This document shows, piece by piece, positions 44,700 to 56,430 of a stretch of 64,000 nucleotides of DNA. The stretch lies in the NCBI RefSeq assembly GCF_000002425.4, contig NC_037260.1, positions 17,854,274 through 17,918,273 on the forward strand, given 5' to 3'. The position numbers were made by a program, and so were the translations under genes. The notes under the pieces are model-generated. The model was given only the letters and a program-made list of their open reading frames with translations, searched no databases and had not been told where the DNA came from. Every line of letters begins with the position of its first letter. The stretch's first letter is position 1. The stretch is from Physcomitrium patens (Eukaryota > Streptophyta > Bryopsida > Funariales > Funariaceae).

Positions 44700-47600
44700 G
44701 GATTTATTAAATTATTTAAAATAGAAGAAAAAATCATAGATGCTATACTTGGTTGAAGTGAGAATAGATTTGTAACTATTGTAGATCTTCACGAGCTTGC
44801 CAACACTGTTACCATGGAAATTTCATGCATCACTAATATTAACTATAGAAGCACTATTCCTACATAAGAAGTTCATAGTTTATACTAAAAAGTTGTCCAA
44901 TTGAAAAAAACAAGTAGATCAGCCTCACATCTAAATTTAAGAAATCTTGCTCCTACAAGTACAAGGGAGGTAAGGATTAGTATGACTGAGAAGTTTGATG
45001 GAATAAGATCAAAATTTTGAAAAATTTTGCAACAAATTAAGCTCTATTTAAGGTTTTATCCTTTCCATTTTTTCAATGGATTTACTTAAGTTAGTTTCAT
45101 AGATGCACTTCTTTTTGAAAGTTCTCACTTGATTTATATTTTTAATAGAAAAAAAATTCATGATTTTTTTATGATTTGAATTCATTCTTAAAAATATTTA
45201 CGACTACATTTGGAGAAAGTGATTAAAAAAGAATAGAAGAGACTAAGTTCTTATCTTTACAATAGGGATTACAGTCAACAACTATATATGCTACTAAATT
45301 CAAAAATCTTTCTTGTGATATGGATTGAAATGATAAAGTCCTTATCAATCAATTTCAATATAAATTAAAGAATAATATCAAAGATTTATTAATAATAATA
45401 TTGAAAGAAGATTCTTTAAAATAATTTATTACTTAAGCCATTATATGCAATAATTGACTAATTAAAAGACATAAAGAATAAAAATTTGGCTAGAGAAGAA
45501 TAAGTCAAGTAATGATAATAACTTCTAAGCTTTCAAAAACTTATTCATCAAGACCAAAATCAATATAAATTGATAAAATATATTTTAAATCTCTCTTTAA
45601 GTAAGAAAAGTCTTGACATCATCAAGAAGGTTTGTACTTATATTGTAGAGAAACTAGATACACTATTCAACATTGTCCAAAAAAACAACATAATTATAAA
45701 ATGAAGAATAAGGTTGTTAATAAAGACAATGTATCAAAAAAAAAAAAAAAAATCAATTATAAAATGGATCATGCAATTAGGATCATGTGTAACACTTAAT
45801 AAAGGTCATATTTTCTCTTTAAACTTATGAGCCTCGGCTTGATTTATAGACAAAGAATTTGTCAAAAAATAAGAAATACTATTAGTTAAGAAACTAAACT
45901 CATATATATATATATATAAATCATATATGGTTGTTTGTTGAATTTTAAAAATTTTAACTATAAGATTGTTCCTTTAGATATAGTAATTATAGATTATAAT
46001 AATATTATAATATTTAATATAATAAGACCTCTCTTAATTCAATTTATTTTAGTATTATCATGGTTAAAAAAATACTATCTTCAAATAGATTGAATTTCTT
46101 ATAATCTTAATTTTTATTGTAGTTTAATCCAAAAAAAATTTAATTCAATAAAAATATGTAAGTCTAATATATCAAAATCCTTACTAGTAGGTGCAAGATC
46201 TTTCATATATGCGGCAAAAAAAGAGACAAATTTTGCCATATATGCCACATCTATTTTTAATGGTAGAAAGATGTCAAGTAGAATTTTTAGCTAGTATTAA
46301 GATTTTTAGGATATTTTTAAAAAAAAAAAAAAAATGTAGGTATTCTTTTAGAGCATTGATCATATGATTTTTCAATTGATTTACAAGAAGGAATTCAACC
46401 ACCATTTGGATTTATCTATAGCTTATTACAAAATATAATGTCATGCCTTTTCGACTTGTGAACACACCAATCACTTTTCAACATATCATGAATGATATTT
46501 TTTGTGAGTTTTTTAATAATTTTATTATCTATTATTTAGTGGGCATTCTAATCTACTCTAAAAATATAGAAAAATATGAGCTTTATATTTTTTGTATATT
46601 ATAAAAACTTAAAGATGCAAGATTATATATAAAGATAAAAAAAAAGTGTATTCTATATTATTTAAGTTGATTTTTTAAGTTACATCATTTCTAATAAAAG
46701 ACTAATCATAGATTCAAAGAAATTTTAGAGTATTATATATTAAAATATTTCAAAAATAATAAAAGATGTGTAATATTTTTTGACCTTTGTTAATTGCTAC
46801 CAAATCTTTATCAATAATTTTTTTCAAGTTACAACTTTATTTATACATTTGACTTATAAAGACAAACTTAAATAGAGTAAAGAAGTCAAAGCATTATTTG
46901 ATGCTTTGAAGAAGAAATTTACTTCTACACCAATCTTGTATCATATCAACTTCTTCAAGGTATTTTTTATGAAAATATATGCATTAGACTTTGTCTTGAG
47001 TGTAGTATTGTTACAAATAGGAATAGATCACAAACTTTATCTAATAGCTTCCTTTTCGATGAAATTTTCAATAGCAAAGATCAACTACAAAATCCATAAT
47101 AAAGAACTTCTTGTAATTATGGATTCTTTTTAAGAATAATATTATTATCTAAAAATATTTTCAGTCAAATAATTATCTATACAAATTATAAGAACTTTGA
47201 ATACTTCATTTCAACAAAGATGTTGAATCATCGCTAAGCTCATTAAAGCATATCATTATCAAAATTTGATTTTAAGATCGCATATTGATTTGAAAAACAA
47301 CAAGGTTTATTAGACATAATTTCTAGATATTTTTATTTTATATCTAATATAAAAAAATGTAGCTTTTGATCAATAAAAGCCAATTATCTTGAAGCTTGAG
47401 CAATGTTATCTTTGAGCAATAAAATCAACATTGATTTTTGATTTAATCTTTGTCAAGTAAATTCAATCAAGTATGTCTTTGATCTTCTTATTCATGATAT
47501 CAAGAATATTTCTTCTAAGTCTTATGATCCTTCTAAGTTCAAATTCAAGATCAACTTATTTTATTTCTAAGATCTTCTATATGTTCTAGAAGGAAAAAAA

Positions 47601-47712
47601 ATTATCTTTTCTTAAAGTAAGTCACAACTTTTTAGCGGCATGATATTTCATATACAACAAGATTTTATAACTTATATTCAAAGATTTTTAGTGGCTGCTA
47701 TAAATGTGAAAT
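44700..47712 (+). pseudogene. gag-pol relic of copy E
   Basis: Gag shows EKFDGIRSKF near 44990 and a knuckle near 45634-45680 (CLYCRETRYTIQHC-like; the histidine is lost). The protease active site near 45830 is unrecognisable. RT jumps at about 46434 from the linker (QPPFGFIYSLLQN) to the MPFGL region near 46444, a deletion of several hundred bases. The YLDD site near 46540 reads YLVGILIYSKN. RNase H is open at 46906-47133. Integrase ends within its finger. Confidence 0.8.
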
Positions 47713-48250
47713 TCACTCCTCAATCCCAATTACAAGATAGCCTCAATTAAGAGTTTCTTTTAATTGGTGGTGTGAAGTGAAGTATGCAATTGACAATAAA
47801 TCAAAAAAGAACAACCACAATATAAGTGGAAGAAATGAAATCAAGCAATTACAACACCTAAAACTAAGTCACAATCTGTTCACTATATTTTCATCCAATA
47901 AAAAATAAAAGTAAAAGTAAAAAATATATTTTTATATAGATAATTTTATTATCTATCCAATGACGTAAAAAACATATAAATCCAAATTACTGTAAATAAG
48001 TTATGAAGTTTTAAAGATAGGAAGTAAATAACTAAAAAGTGAAGTGAAAATATTTTACCTCAAGGATAATTTGCTTATAGATCAAAGGTTCGAGCCTCAC
48101 CAAGGCTCATATGTAGTGTATAAGGATCTCTTAGAGTGGCCACGAAGCCTTGGTCTTATCCTTCTAACTACCTTGAAGGTGCTACAACCCATATGGAAAT
48201 TATCCACCCACCTTCCTACAAAGACTACACTAGCTACTAGTTCTCCTATT
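47713..48250. repeat. Noncoding dispersed repeat, copy 1
   Basis: It resembles 50731-51190 over about 450 bp in the same order and orientation: ctcaatcc...aagatagcct, agtcacaatctgttca, atataaatccaaatta, agcctcac...atgtagtgtataagga. No coding capacity. It could be an LTR pair with an unknown interior (48251-50730) or two copies of a nonautonomous element. Confidence 0.7.
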
Positions 48251-48309
48251 TTCTACTAGAAGGATCAATATTTTTGCATTTTTTACTTTACCATGGTATT
48301 CAAAAATGA

Positions 48310-48313
<4 letters not shown>

Positions 48314-48350
<37 letters not shown>
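48314..48350. repeat. (TA)n microsatellite
   Basis: About 37 bases of uninterrupted TA. Confidence 0.95.
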
Positions 48351-48352
<2 letters not shown>

Positions 48353-48435
48353 AATAAAAAATAAAAAAAATCTATATTCACATTTAAAATCTTAAATAAG
48401 ATTTTTTAAAATATACATACAAATTAAATTTTCTT

Positions 48436-48540
48436 ATTTAGCATAATATCCTTGAGTAGTCAATGATAGCAATAGATATTGTCAAAAAAAAACTTAATTG
48501 TTTCTACACCTATGATAGATTTTGTATATAGATTTTGTAT
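48436..48540 (-). pseudogene. Small integrase fragment of the chromovirus family
   Basis: The minus strand matches the family's integrase core around TGEETAKLFLDNIYRYHGLLKDI (here heavily decayed). It is only about 100 bp long, with no neighbouring element parts. Confidence 0.55.
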
Positions 48541-50730
48541 CTATAAATTCTTTTAATTGAATCAAGGAATTTATGGATATAGGATTTGATGAGGCTTTTT
48601 TTTTGCAATCCATTGAAAAAAACTGAGTCTTAAGTCTTTTTTTTTTTTAATTTATTTTTATAAAAAAAATTAAAATTTTAAGTCCAATTTTTTTTTCTAT
48701 CACTTATTTGGATTTAATTCTAATTGATTGATTTCAAATATATCTTGTGATATTATAGGTAGGTCTTGCTTATCCAATTATTAGATCTCAATTCCTCTAA
48801 ATTTTGGAGTGGATTTTTTATTCACTTTCTCTAAGTTTTCTATGGATAGAGCTAGTTTAGATTGTCTAGATCTAGTGGAATGATGCATCTAGCATGAATA
48901 TAGACAAAAAATTCACTTAGACTCATAATTTTAACATATCAATTCCTACAAAATCAAATTAAAATATTTTGGCTCCTCCACCTTCAACTTACTTGAAGTA
49001 CCTTCCAACAAAGAAGAAAATAAAATAGAAATAACTAAAGAAAAAATACTTGCTTGAATATCACTTCAAGCAAGGTTATTTTTAACTTTAATTATTATAA
49101 AAAACTACCATTATATAAGAATAATCATAAAGAATTTTAGTTATCAAAAAGAATTCCATATCAGAACAGTAGAGAGTCCAATCTCTTTTTTTTTCTTGAA
49201 TTTTGGATAAAATTCTTTACAAGATTTTTACAAGTTTTTTTTAAAAATTACATAGTATAAGAATTAATAATATAATTTTATGATTCAAATTTTTTTCTTT
49301 GTAAAAATTTATACCACATTGAAGAATTTTTTATTATATTGCATCTCTAGCCTATTTTGTATTTGTTAACAAACTTCCAATATAAATAATTTCTCTCTAA
49401 TCAATCTTAAGCTAGACATCCAAGTGAAGTTTTAAAGATTTTAGATAGAAGGTTTTATATATTTTATTTATTTCCTGATACCAACATCTATGAGATAGCA
49501 TAGAAGCTTATCTCTTTTGCATCTTCCTCTTAGATTCTACCTTCTAACTCTTAGCTTCAACTCCTTGCTTTTGTGCATATCTGCTGAAATTTAAATAAAT
49601 TGAAATAAATTGACAAGAGCTAAGGAATTTACTTGAATCTTAGCTTTTCAGTGCTACTTTTTTTTTTTGTGCTCCTTACTCCTCAACCAACAATTTATAT
49701 TAGTTTAAAAAAATTAAAACTCAGCAAAATTGCTTAAATGAAGATTCATCTTGAAAGTATGACATCTTAAATAATTTCTCCTCTTTTTTTTTTCTTCTTA
49801 TTTTATTGGTGGAGTGATTTTTCTAATCTATCATTGAAAAATCCTTTCTATCCTATAATTTTAAAGAGAAAGGATATGGCAAGTCGAGAGGGTGATTAAA
49901 TCCCTTTACCACTAGAAAAAGGCTACCTATAAGGAAATTTATAAGGTTAAAATAAAAGATTTTTTATTCAAATAAATAATTTTTTGTCTCCTATGAAAAG
50001 ATAGAATATGAAAAATGGAGAAGGTGATCAATTTCCTTACCAACTAGAGAAGGCCGTCAACTAAAAAAATATAAAGAAGAGAGTGATGAAACATTAAAGA
50101 CGAGCTCCACCCTTGATGCTCAATCTTTATATACTTCCATATTTCCTTTCTAACTCCAAGAATTGCCAAAAATTAAATATTGATGCAATTTCAATAAAAA
50201 TTATATCACTTCAAGATTATTCTTTAAATGATTCTATTTTAAAATAATTTAATTTAAAATAATCAACTAGCACTAAAAAGTACCTTTTTAAATATAAAGT
50301 ACACAAAATTACTAAGGTATTGAATTCTCTTCTAATCACAAATTCACTTAAAATTCAATTTTAGTCCAATTCAAACTTATGATGGCTTTTTAAAAAACTA
50401 ACATCAAGATATAAAACTTGAAAAAGTTTCAAAGTAAAATAAAAAATTAAATAAAAATTTATTGATGAAAATCTAAGAATAATTTCCTTTCTATTTAACA
50501 ATAGAATTTTTTTAAAAAAATATATGTTTTGATTATAAATATAAAAGAGATTTTTTTGCAAGAATAATGAAAAGAGGCAAAAGAATTATCAATGATAAAA
50601 AAAATAGATTTAAAGAGCTCACTTAAAAATTCCATATAAAAGATCAATTATAATTAATTAACTTTGCATTCAGACACACAATCAAAAGCACCACCTCTAA
50701 GCAAATGCACCAAAACATGAAGTTAAATTT
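48541..50730. other. AT-rich stretch without recognised gene
   Basis: Long A and T runs with no open frame of note; the longest (50361-50561, minus) has no domain. It lies between the two copies of the noncoding repeat and may be the interior of that element. Confidence 0.5.
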
Positions 50731-51190
50731 TATCCCTCAATCCAAAATATAAGATAGCCTTAATTAAGAGTTGCTTGTAGTTAGTAGTATGAAATGAGAT
50801 AAGAAAATAATAAGAACAAAAAAGGTACAAACATAAAACAAGTGCAAGAAATATATTCAAGCAAATACACACTTCAACACTTAGTCATAGTCTGTTCATT
50901 GGATTTTTATCAAATAACAAGTAAAAATAAAAAATAAATAAAAGTGATACTTATGGAAATTTAATTTAATTGTCTTTTCAATGATATAAGAAAAATATAA
51001 ATCCAAGTTACTATGAATAAGTTATAAAGATAAAAAAAATAAAAATAAAAATAATTAAAAAATTAAGTAAAAATATTTTATATTAAGAATAAATTGCTCA
51101 CAGATTAAGGATTTGAACCTTAACAAGCCTCACATGTAGTGTATAAGGATGTCTTAGAGAATCCTTGTGGCCTTAAGCTTATGAAGAAAT
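50731..51190. repeat. Noncoding dispersed repeat, copy 2
   Basis: Second copy of the unit at 47713-48250, in direct orientation. The shared end segment (cctcacatgtagtgtataaggatgtcttagag) is the best conserved part. Confidence 0.7.
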
Positions 51191-53129
51191 TGAGAAAGAT
51201 TTGAAGGCCACACAAGGTTTTTAGACTTTATCACTCAAAAATTTACCAAAACATCCTTGACACTTTAATATATGTGAAATTTGGTGTGATCAAGGTTAAC
51301 ACTATCATGCTCCTATATTTCTAAATCTTGTAGCAATCCGACCTCAAATGCTTGAAATGTGGTTTTTTCCAAGTAAATCCACTTGGGCTACTTTAATAAC
51401 AGATCTCTTCTATTTAAAAATTCACTAAAGAGTTGGTTAATGATTTAAAGTTAAAAACTCTAATTTTTCTAAAAATAAACTTAGCAAGATTTTTTAAAAA
51501 AAAATATTCAATGACAAAACATAAGTAGACATTAAGCTACGTTTTTCTAAAACTAATTGTTCTAAACTATCAAGGCAGTAGATCCGTCCTTATTTTAAAA
51601 ATCATCAAAAATTCATTATAACTTGGAAGTTATAGATTCAAAATTTTTAATAAACTAGACTTCAAATCGCATTCATAATAGTAAGTCACATTAAAGTTGA
51701 ATTAGATTTTATCAAGTTACAAATTTTTGAAGTTGATGCTCTTATGTTGCTAAGGGCAATAGACCCCTTGTAACTTGGAAATTTGCCAAAAATCCGTCTA
51801 AGCTTCAAATTGCTCGTGGCTTATGTCGTTGAAAAGTTGGTAACTAGAAAAAAATGAGTACCAAATATTTTTCAAAAAATTTAGTGACTAAAGGAAAAAA
51901 ATACCAAAGAAACAACAAGGTAGGAGAAAATTCCTTCAATTAAAAGCCTAGAAATAATTTGGTAGGGCTTCGCCTTACAAAAAGGGAAAAGAAAGAGAAG
52001 AAGCTCAGCCATTCAAGCCCTCTTAACCAAGTGGCAGGAGGCTCAAAGGTGGCGGCCACATTTCCACCATCCAAATCAAAAAATCCCTAACCAAGTTCAA
52101 GGGTCCATAATCACTCTAAGTATAAATTCGATTGTAAGGCTAGAAATGCCTATAACTCAAAAACTAAGACCTTTTTCACAAAATTAACACCATCAATGTT
52201 TCTAAATCACATTTTTATCCTAAAGTTGACTATTCACAAGTCCAAATCCGAGTTCTAAATCATAAAAATCAATTAATTTGCTAATTTAGTTGTAAGTTTC
52301 AACTACGATTCTAATTTTATTCAGTCTACTTGGAAATCAGCAAGGATTCTTGCCCTCAAAGCTATTCTGATCACCATTCTTCAATTGAAACTCTCTTAAA
52401 TACAAACTCTTAGCAAATCTAAGATCCAATTATAATTTGGTCATGAATTAATATACTTATGATTTTTTTTTCCTTCAATTTTCAACTCCAAATAGTAATT
52501 AAAATCATTGCGAGAGGAAATACCACCACAACAATTACCTCACTTCCATCTTCTAAAAATAATCTTTAATTTAACAATAAGACTTTATATTATTAATCCA
52601 TTTAAATTGTGACATGAAATTCAAGCTTATAAAAATCTTAAAAATTAAATAGGAAGATAGAACAATTAGACTTAAGGAATTTTCTAACCATAATTAAATT
52701 AAGAATTAGCCTTAGGATTGAAAACTAAGATTGTGGATTAATTCAAGATATAATTTCTAAGACTACTAAAAAAGAATTTAAACAAGATGAAGAAAAAAAA
52801 TCATAGATCTTTTGGATTTACTATTTTTAGAATTTTTAATAATCACTCAATCTAATATTTAAAAGTATCTATCTAATTAAAAACCTAGAAATATAAATAA
52901 AATCATAATTAATTAAAAAAGCTAATTTGGATCTATACGTTAATCATATTAGCAATAAAATTAATAAAAATATATTAAAAATAATAAAAGTGATTATAAC
53001 TAACTATTAGAGCTATTAATTCTACTCACATTGGACTCATAACTTATTGAAGAAACATACATTAGAAATTCCAATACATAACATCAAAAAGGTTGTATAC
53101 AAAGAGAGTGTGGAATAAGATGACTGTTA
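51191..53129. other. AT-rich stretch without recognised gene
   Basis: No domain, RNA gene or clear repeat was found. A short, more GC-balanced patch occurs near 51960-52080. Confidence 0.5.
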
Positions 53130-53550
53130 CTTTCAATAATCTTTATTTATAGGTGGTGGTTCATGCTTTAAGAGACAAAATACATTCTTTTATTTTTACA
53201 TTCATCAAAAAAATATATCTAATATATTCTTTAGGATCTCACTTATCATGAGGATATCCTTTGGTATATATTACATGTTCTTATCTATGCTTTGAATATG
53301 TTCTAGTAGATCTTTTATCTTCTTGAATTTGTATCTTGACTCTTGACTTCTTAGCTTATCTAATGCATGGCTCTTTCATATTCCAAGAGCCATTTCTTTG
53401 ACCAATAGCAACTTATATAAGGCAATATCTTCTATATTCTAACTTATTCTACTTTTATTTTTACTTATTTTAACATTTGTAAGATCTAAACTTCTGTATT
53501 GTTATGTAGAAGTGTTGTTCTAGACCTTATAGATTTCTAAAATTGGTTTA
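53130..53550 (+). repeat. Probable 5' LTR of the copia relic
   Basis: It shares most of its length with 61640-62045 (phrases such as ctttggtatatattacat, ttccaagagccat and gacttcttagca/gacttcttagct). Position directly before gag suggests an LTR. Exact ends are uncertain. Confidence 0.65.
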
Positions 53551-53859
53551 TTGGTTCTTACCTCCTAAGATTGTGAATTTAAGACCTTATAAGAAGACCT
53601 TGATAATATCTTTTGTGTTATTGAAGTTATTTCACTAACCTTATATGTATTATGAAATAGTGATTTGCAAGAATAAAAGAACTTGATAGTAAGGTTGATT
53701 GGAGTACACATACTTATTAGAAGCTTCAAAAGTTGAATTGAGAGTGCTTTGAGTGAAAAAGTACTTAATTGTTCATAAAAGGACATTATAAGATTCTGCT
53801 AGTGCAAAATTATTTTGATGTTTTTAAGCACCTAGAGACTCCTTCTTTTAATAATTTTT

Positions 53860-54930
53860 GATGGAGCTTTCTTTAGAACTGGCTTCTATTGAAGGTGAAG
53901 ATTTGAGAGTATTTGAAAAGTTTAGAGGCAACAATTTCTTCTATTGGAAGATAAAAATATAGCTTTTGTTTGGTGTTTTTGGACCTCTTAGTCATTGTAG
54001 ATGAAAGTAAAGAACCTCCAAGCCTAAATGCAAATGCTTAGGAATGGGAGGACTTCAAAAGATGTAAAAAAAAGGCTTTTGGTATGATTGCCACAAATTT
54101 GAATGAAGCCAATTTTTCTCACATTATTTCTTGTAAAGGACTAGCAAAAGCATAGAAGACTCTATGTAACATATATGAAAGGAAGAACTTCTCCAACATC
54201 TTCAAAAAGAAGAAATTCTTCACTTGCAAGATGGAAGAAGGTGAAGACTTCATGACTGACGTCAATAAGATAAAGGCTCTTGCAAACCAACTAGCAATTA
54301 TTGACAATTCTTTAGAAGATGGTGATATTGTTATGATCTTATTTATGAACCTTTCCAAATTCTATAACTACTTCATTATGGCATTTAAGTCCATCAAGCT
54401 AAAGGAACTCACGATGGATTATGTAATAGCAAGACTTAGTCTTGAAGTGACCAAGAAAGTAGAACAAGAGCCTTAAAGGAAAGGTCATGCTCTCCTTTCA
54501 AGACAAGGCAAGAAGAGTTATTTTAACCAACGTGGTAATATAAAAACTTGCTTCATATGTGAAAAAACAGGTTATGTTGCTCAAAATTTTTTCAAAGGCC
54601 AAGAAAAAAATAGAAAAAGTATCAACAATATAAGTGAACAATTTAAAGGACATGATTATACATTCATGGCAAGTGAAAGCACCTCCATAATTGCCATGTT
54701 CAAATAGATCATTAATTTAGGTGCTACCAAGCTTATGACTCCATACAAGTATTCATTTGACACTTATAAAGAGATTTTGACAACAAATATTGTTATGGGA
54801 GACAATGGCATGGTCCAAGCTATTGAAATGGACTCTATTAGGGTAGGGATTGTTTTAAAAAACCAAACCAAGAGAATTAAATTGAAGGAAGTCTTCTATG
54901 TAAAAAAAAAACCCTCATTTTAGATAGTTA
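53860..54930 (+). pseudogene. copia gag and protease-start relic
   Basis: Near 53860 MELSLELASIEGEDLRVFEKF, then GNNFFYWKIKI, is the typical copia gag start. The segment 54231-54476 (MTDVNKIKALANQLAIIDNSL, LSLEVTKKVEQEP) is the gag core. A knuckle relic near 54548-54600 (CFICEKTGYVAQNF) has lost its histidine and last cysteine. The protease-like segment near 54705-54750 reads LGATKLMTPYKYSF, with the catalytic aspartate lost. Confidence 0.8.
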
Positions 54931-55080
54931 ACTAATTTCACATGGTTGTAATGTGGAATTTGTTAAAAATGAATACTTTGTGAAAATGGATAGAAATGAT
55001 GTTGTTAAGGCTTTAGAGATAAAAACCTCTACTTCATCAATACTTACATTTATTAATACAAATATAAACATTGTTATATT

Positions 55081-56430
55081 TAAATAATGTTATATGATTA
55101 AATATAAATTTCACAATCATACATAGATTTTGTTAAAATTTTGTTTAAAATAGTATGATTGATTATTATAGATTTTTCTTCCAAATTACACTTTGAACAA
55201 TTGTAATATTTTTTAAATCAATCTAAAAGAAATCCATATCAAATCCTATCCTTATCCACCAATATGCACATGTTTCTCTCTAATATCTTTATTCCATCTT
55301 TTATTAAAAATAAAATAAGGATATAAAATATCCTTTACTTGCCAAAGGAATTATACTTACCCTTTACAACAAAGGTGAGTATTGGTCAATACCCTAACCC
55401 GTGGGTATCATTGACCACATCCTCCCAACATTGGTCTTTACTTCATTTTAAGTTTCAGAGAATGGCCTTGACTCATAGCATGAAGGGCTTGAGGAAAGCT
55501 CCAACTTCTCAACCAATGGAAGGAGTGGATTTTAGCCATGAATTGGCCTCGACTCCTTGTATAAAGCAGCTCCAAATCTACATGAAATTAATCAACACCA
55601 ACTTTCAAGATGATTCAAGATGATGTAGTCCTTCATTCATCTACATTTAGCCACAATTCCTGCCGAAGAAGACATAGAAAAACCCTAGCAAACCCTATAC
55701 TGAAAGCAAAATTCTACTACACCAAAACCAGTCACTCCATCAAAACAAATGATCACACATAGTACATCTATCAACATAATGGAAGAAGGGAGGACTAACT
55801 TGCAAGTCGAAGTTTCCAACTCCCAAAAATCTCATGGAGAGAGCACCTATACCAATTTGCTAGCACAACATTCAAATCTCTCAAAACTCTCAATGCAGAA
55901 ATCGCAAGTTGGAGACATGTTGACAATACATTCCATGGCACAGTAGATAAGAAAATACACTGTAAATCAATAGCCACACAATATCAAGCTCTGGATTCAG
56001 ACCCACGAAAACTTTTGAGTTCTGCAAAACTGCATCAAGTTTAAAAAAATGAAAGAAATCCTTATTTGAATCCTAGACGCACCAACTTTGTGCAGTAGCT
56101 TATATTTGGCAAATTATCGCGTAGCAGCACTTGCCTTGAGTGGCAAGTTTTCGCCGTACATTACGACAGCTGCCTTCATGCAGCGCACATGTCATCAAAA
56201 GTTCCAATACCTGTCTCGTCGTGTGGGAGTGAATGCAACGTGTTGTAGACATAGAGGGAGTCTTCCCATGGTCTAATGAACAAATGTATGTTCTACTCTT
56301 CTCATTCTGCCCATCACAATCTGTTAGATAAAATGTGGGCACGGTAAACACCACCATTTGCCCTCTACACGCCGAACAGGTTGGCATTCCGGAGTCTCCC
56401 TCACCGGAGTCGCTTGAAAAGGTGGTTACA
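55081..56430. other. Transition into island 2, no gene recognised
   Basis: The AT-rich relic ends near 55320 and composition becomes balanced. Short open stretches (55339-55623, 55749-55946 plus) lack known domains. The part next to 56430 may be the 3' untranslated region of the kinase gene. Confidence 0.4.

Larger units (their letters stand above)
44035..47712 (+). mobile_element. Truncated old chromovirus, copy E
   Basis: Plus-strand order: LTR remnant (44035-44470, TATATATA near 44260), leader, gag (about 44700-45740), protease (45760-46200), RT with an internal deletion (46240-46830), RNase H (46850-47220), and the start of integrase (47390-47712). It stops there, directly against an unrelated noncoding repeat. 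Very AT-rich with many stops. Confidence 0.82.
53130..55080 (+). mobile_element. Ty1/copia-type retrotransposon relic
   Basis: It begins with an LTR-like unit (53130-53550) also found at 61640-62045. Gag follows (about 53860-54700), then the start of a copia-type protease region (54710-54930). After about 55080 the coding similarity stops, so integrase, RT and RNase H are absent. Several stops. Confidence 0.75.

Noticed and set aside
48075..48120. tRNA-like T-loop (GGTTCGAGCC)
   Set aside because: No matching acceptor, D or anticodon stem could be placed around it, and its relative near 51105 lacks the motif.
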